Source: Flavobacteriaceae bacterium (GTDB lineage Bacteria; Bacteroidota; Bacteroidia; Flavobacteriales; Flavobacteriaceae). From it: a stretch of DNA of 16,568 bases. This document shows positions 15,387 through 16,568 of this stretch, in pieces. A program made the position numbers and the translations under genes. The first letter of the stretch is position 1. Each line of letters starts with the position of its first letter. Where the stretch lies: positions 1-16,568 of the forward strand of contig JAGQYU010000076.1 of assembly GCA_020435885.1 (NCBI GenBank), given 5' to 3'. The notes beneath the pieces are model-generated. The model saw only the letters and a list, made by a program, of their open reading frames with translations, had not been told where the DNA came from and did no database searches.

Positions 15387-16568
15387 TTAACCATTCATTG
15401 ATAATAAAAATTCTTGATTGCTAGTAGTAAATTTCATCTTATCATTGATGAATTCCATCGCTTCAATAGGATTCATGTCAGCTAAGTATTTACGCAATAC
15501 CCACATACGTTGAATGGTTTTTTCATCTAATAATAGGTCATCTCTGCGAGTACTTGATTTCATCAGATCAACAGCAGGGTAGATTCTTCTATTAGCAATA
15601 TTTCTGTCTAATTGTAATTCCATATTACCTGTTCCTTTGAACTCTTCAAAGATTACTTCATCCATTTTAGAACCAGTATCAGTAAGTGCTGTTGCAATTA
15701 TGGTTAAGGAGCCTCCACCTTCTATTTTACGAGCTGCTCCAAAGAAGCGTTTTGGTTTGTGTAAAGCATTGGCGTCAATACCACCAGACAAAATCTTACC
15801 TGATGCAGGTGCTACTGTATTGTAAGCTCTTGCCAAACGTGTGATAGAATCTAGTAAAATAACTACATCATGGCCACATTCTACCAATCTTTTTGCCTTT
15901 TCAAGTACTATATTGGCAACTTTTACATGTTTTTCAGCCGGTTCATCAAAAGTTGAAGCTACTACTTCTCCTTTTACATTTCGTTGCATGTCGGTTACCT
16001 CTTCAGGGCGCTCATCAATCAGTAAAACTATTTGATATACTTCAGGATGATTAGCAGCAATAGCATTTGCAATATCTTTTAAGAGCATAGTTTTACCAGT
16101 CTTAGGTTGTGAAACTATCATTCCACGTTGGCCTTTTCCGATTGGAGAAAAAAGATCTATTATTCTGGTGGACATAGAACTCTGCTTTTCAGCGATATTA
16201 AATTTTTCGTTAGGGAAAAGCGGTGTTAAATGCTCAAAAGCCACACGGTCTCTTACAATGCTAGGATTCAATCCATTAATTAATGAGATGCGTATTAACG
16301 GAAAGTATTTTTCACCTTCTTTAGGAGGTCTTACGATGCCACGAACTGTGTCGCCAGTTTTAAGACCAAATAATTTAATTTGTGATTGCGAAACATAAAT
16401 ATCATCTGGAGATGATAGATAATTGTAATCGGAAGAACGTAGGAAGCCGTACCCATCCTGCATTATTTCTAAAACACCTTCACTCTCAATAATACCATCA
16501 AATTCAAAATCAGGATCCCTGTATTTTCCTTGCTTTTTGTTTGCTTGGTTACCGTTATTATGTTGATT
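15387..16568 (-). CDS. rho: Transcription termination factor Rho, C-terminal part (5' end beyond window)
   Basis: This is the ATP-driven RNA helicase that ends transcription. The frame stays open to the window edge, giving 393 residues, so the Met at 16463 is internal. The edge-side segment reads NQHNNGNQANKKQGKYRDPD, part of the low-complexity Asn/Lys/Gln-rich insert typical of Bacteroidota Rho. Next comes the cold-shock-like RNA-binding domain (GVLEIMQDGYGFLRSSDYNY). The motor domain has Walker A (SQPKTGKT), Walker B (VVILLDSITRLARAYN), the Q-loop region (SGGIDANALHKPKRFFGAARK) and the R-loop region (TALTDTGSKMDEVIFEEFKGTGN). The C-terminus is complete. It is an ordinary housekeeping gene with its own terminator and has no evident link to the phosphonate genes. 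Confidence 0.97.
   Translation of the reverse strand, partial: NQHNNGNQANKKQGKYRDPDFEFDGIIESEGVLEIMQDGYGFLRSSDYNYLSSPDDIYVSQSQIKLFGLKTGDTVRGIVRPPKEGEKYFPLIRISLINGLNPSIVRDRVAFEHLTPLFPNEKFNIAEKQSSMSTRIIDLFSPIGKGQRGMIVSQPKTGKTMLLKDIANAIAANHPEVYQIVLLIDERPEEVTDMQRNVKGEVVASTFDEPAEKHVKVANIVLEKAKRLVECGHDVVILLDSITRLARAYNTVAPASGKILSGGIDANALHKPKRFFGAARKIEGGGSLTIIATALTDTGSKMDEVIFEEFKGTGNMELQLDRNIANRRIYPAVDLMKSSTRRDDLLLDEKTIQRMWVLRKYLADMNPIEAMEFINDKMKFTTSNQEFLLSMNG

Noticed and set aside
15637..16398. Plus-strand open frames inside rho (15637-15825, 15841-16035, 16168-16398)
   Set aside because: They are shadows of the strongly conserved rho frame and lack any recognisable product.

Overview
This AT-rich window comes from a Bacteroidota genome, most likely a member of the Flavobacteriaceae. 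The evidence is a SusC/SusD pair, flavobacterial-type lipoprotein signals, near absence of Shine-Dalgarno sites, a TAnnTTTG-type promoter in front of a tRNA, and a Rho factor preceded by an Asn/Lys/Gln-rich segment.

Positions 1-10172 hold a tightly packed rightward gene set: susC (lacking its 5' end at the window edge), susD, a lipoprotein phosphodiesterase of the alkaline-phosphatase superfamily with C-terminal chitobiase-like and PA14-like domains, an exported metallo-beta-lactamase-fold hydrolase, a cytosolic PLP enzyme resembling PbfA ((R)-1-hydroxy-2-aminoethylphosphonate ammonia-lyase), and a second exported alkaline-phosphatase-superfamily enzyme. A terminator-like hairpin follows at 10196-10230. 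Directly after it come a 12-helix MFS transporter (DUF5690 type), an FAD amine oxidoreductase (TIGR03364 type) and a phosphonatase-like HAD hydrolase (TIGR03351 type), ending at 13346. A convergent XRE-cupin regulator (13343-13909) closes the block.

My reading is that these genes form one nutrient-scavenging locus in which a SusCD uptake system is joined to aminophosphonate catabolism. SusCD would capture a phosphonate-bearing polymer or lipid. The exported phosphodiesterases and the MBL enzyme would free the aminophosphonate head group. The MFS protein would carry it into the cytosol. PbfA-like and FAD enzymes would each convert an aminophosphonate to phosphonoacetaldehyde, and the HAD enzyme would split the C-P bond to give acetaldehyde and phosphate. 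No phnW, no PhnCDE transporter, no C-P lyase gene and no glycoside hydrolase is present in the window. The enzyme families are visible in the sequence; the pathway and the polymer substrate are inference.

Positions 13910-14073 are an intergenic region with a perfect inverted repeat that could be an operator. From 14074 the content looks like ordinary housekeeping: a cytosolic endonuclease/exonuclease/phosphatase family protein, a bidirectional terminator, an initiator tRNA-fMet gene on the minus strand with a clear promoter, and the C-terminal part of rho on the minus strand, running off the right edge. I saw no insertion sequence, CRISPR array, rRNA or prophage gene.
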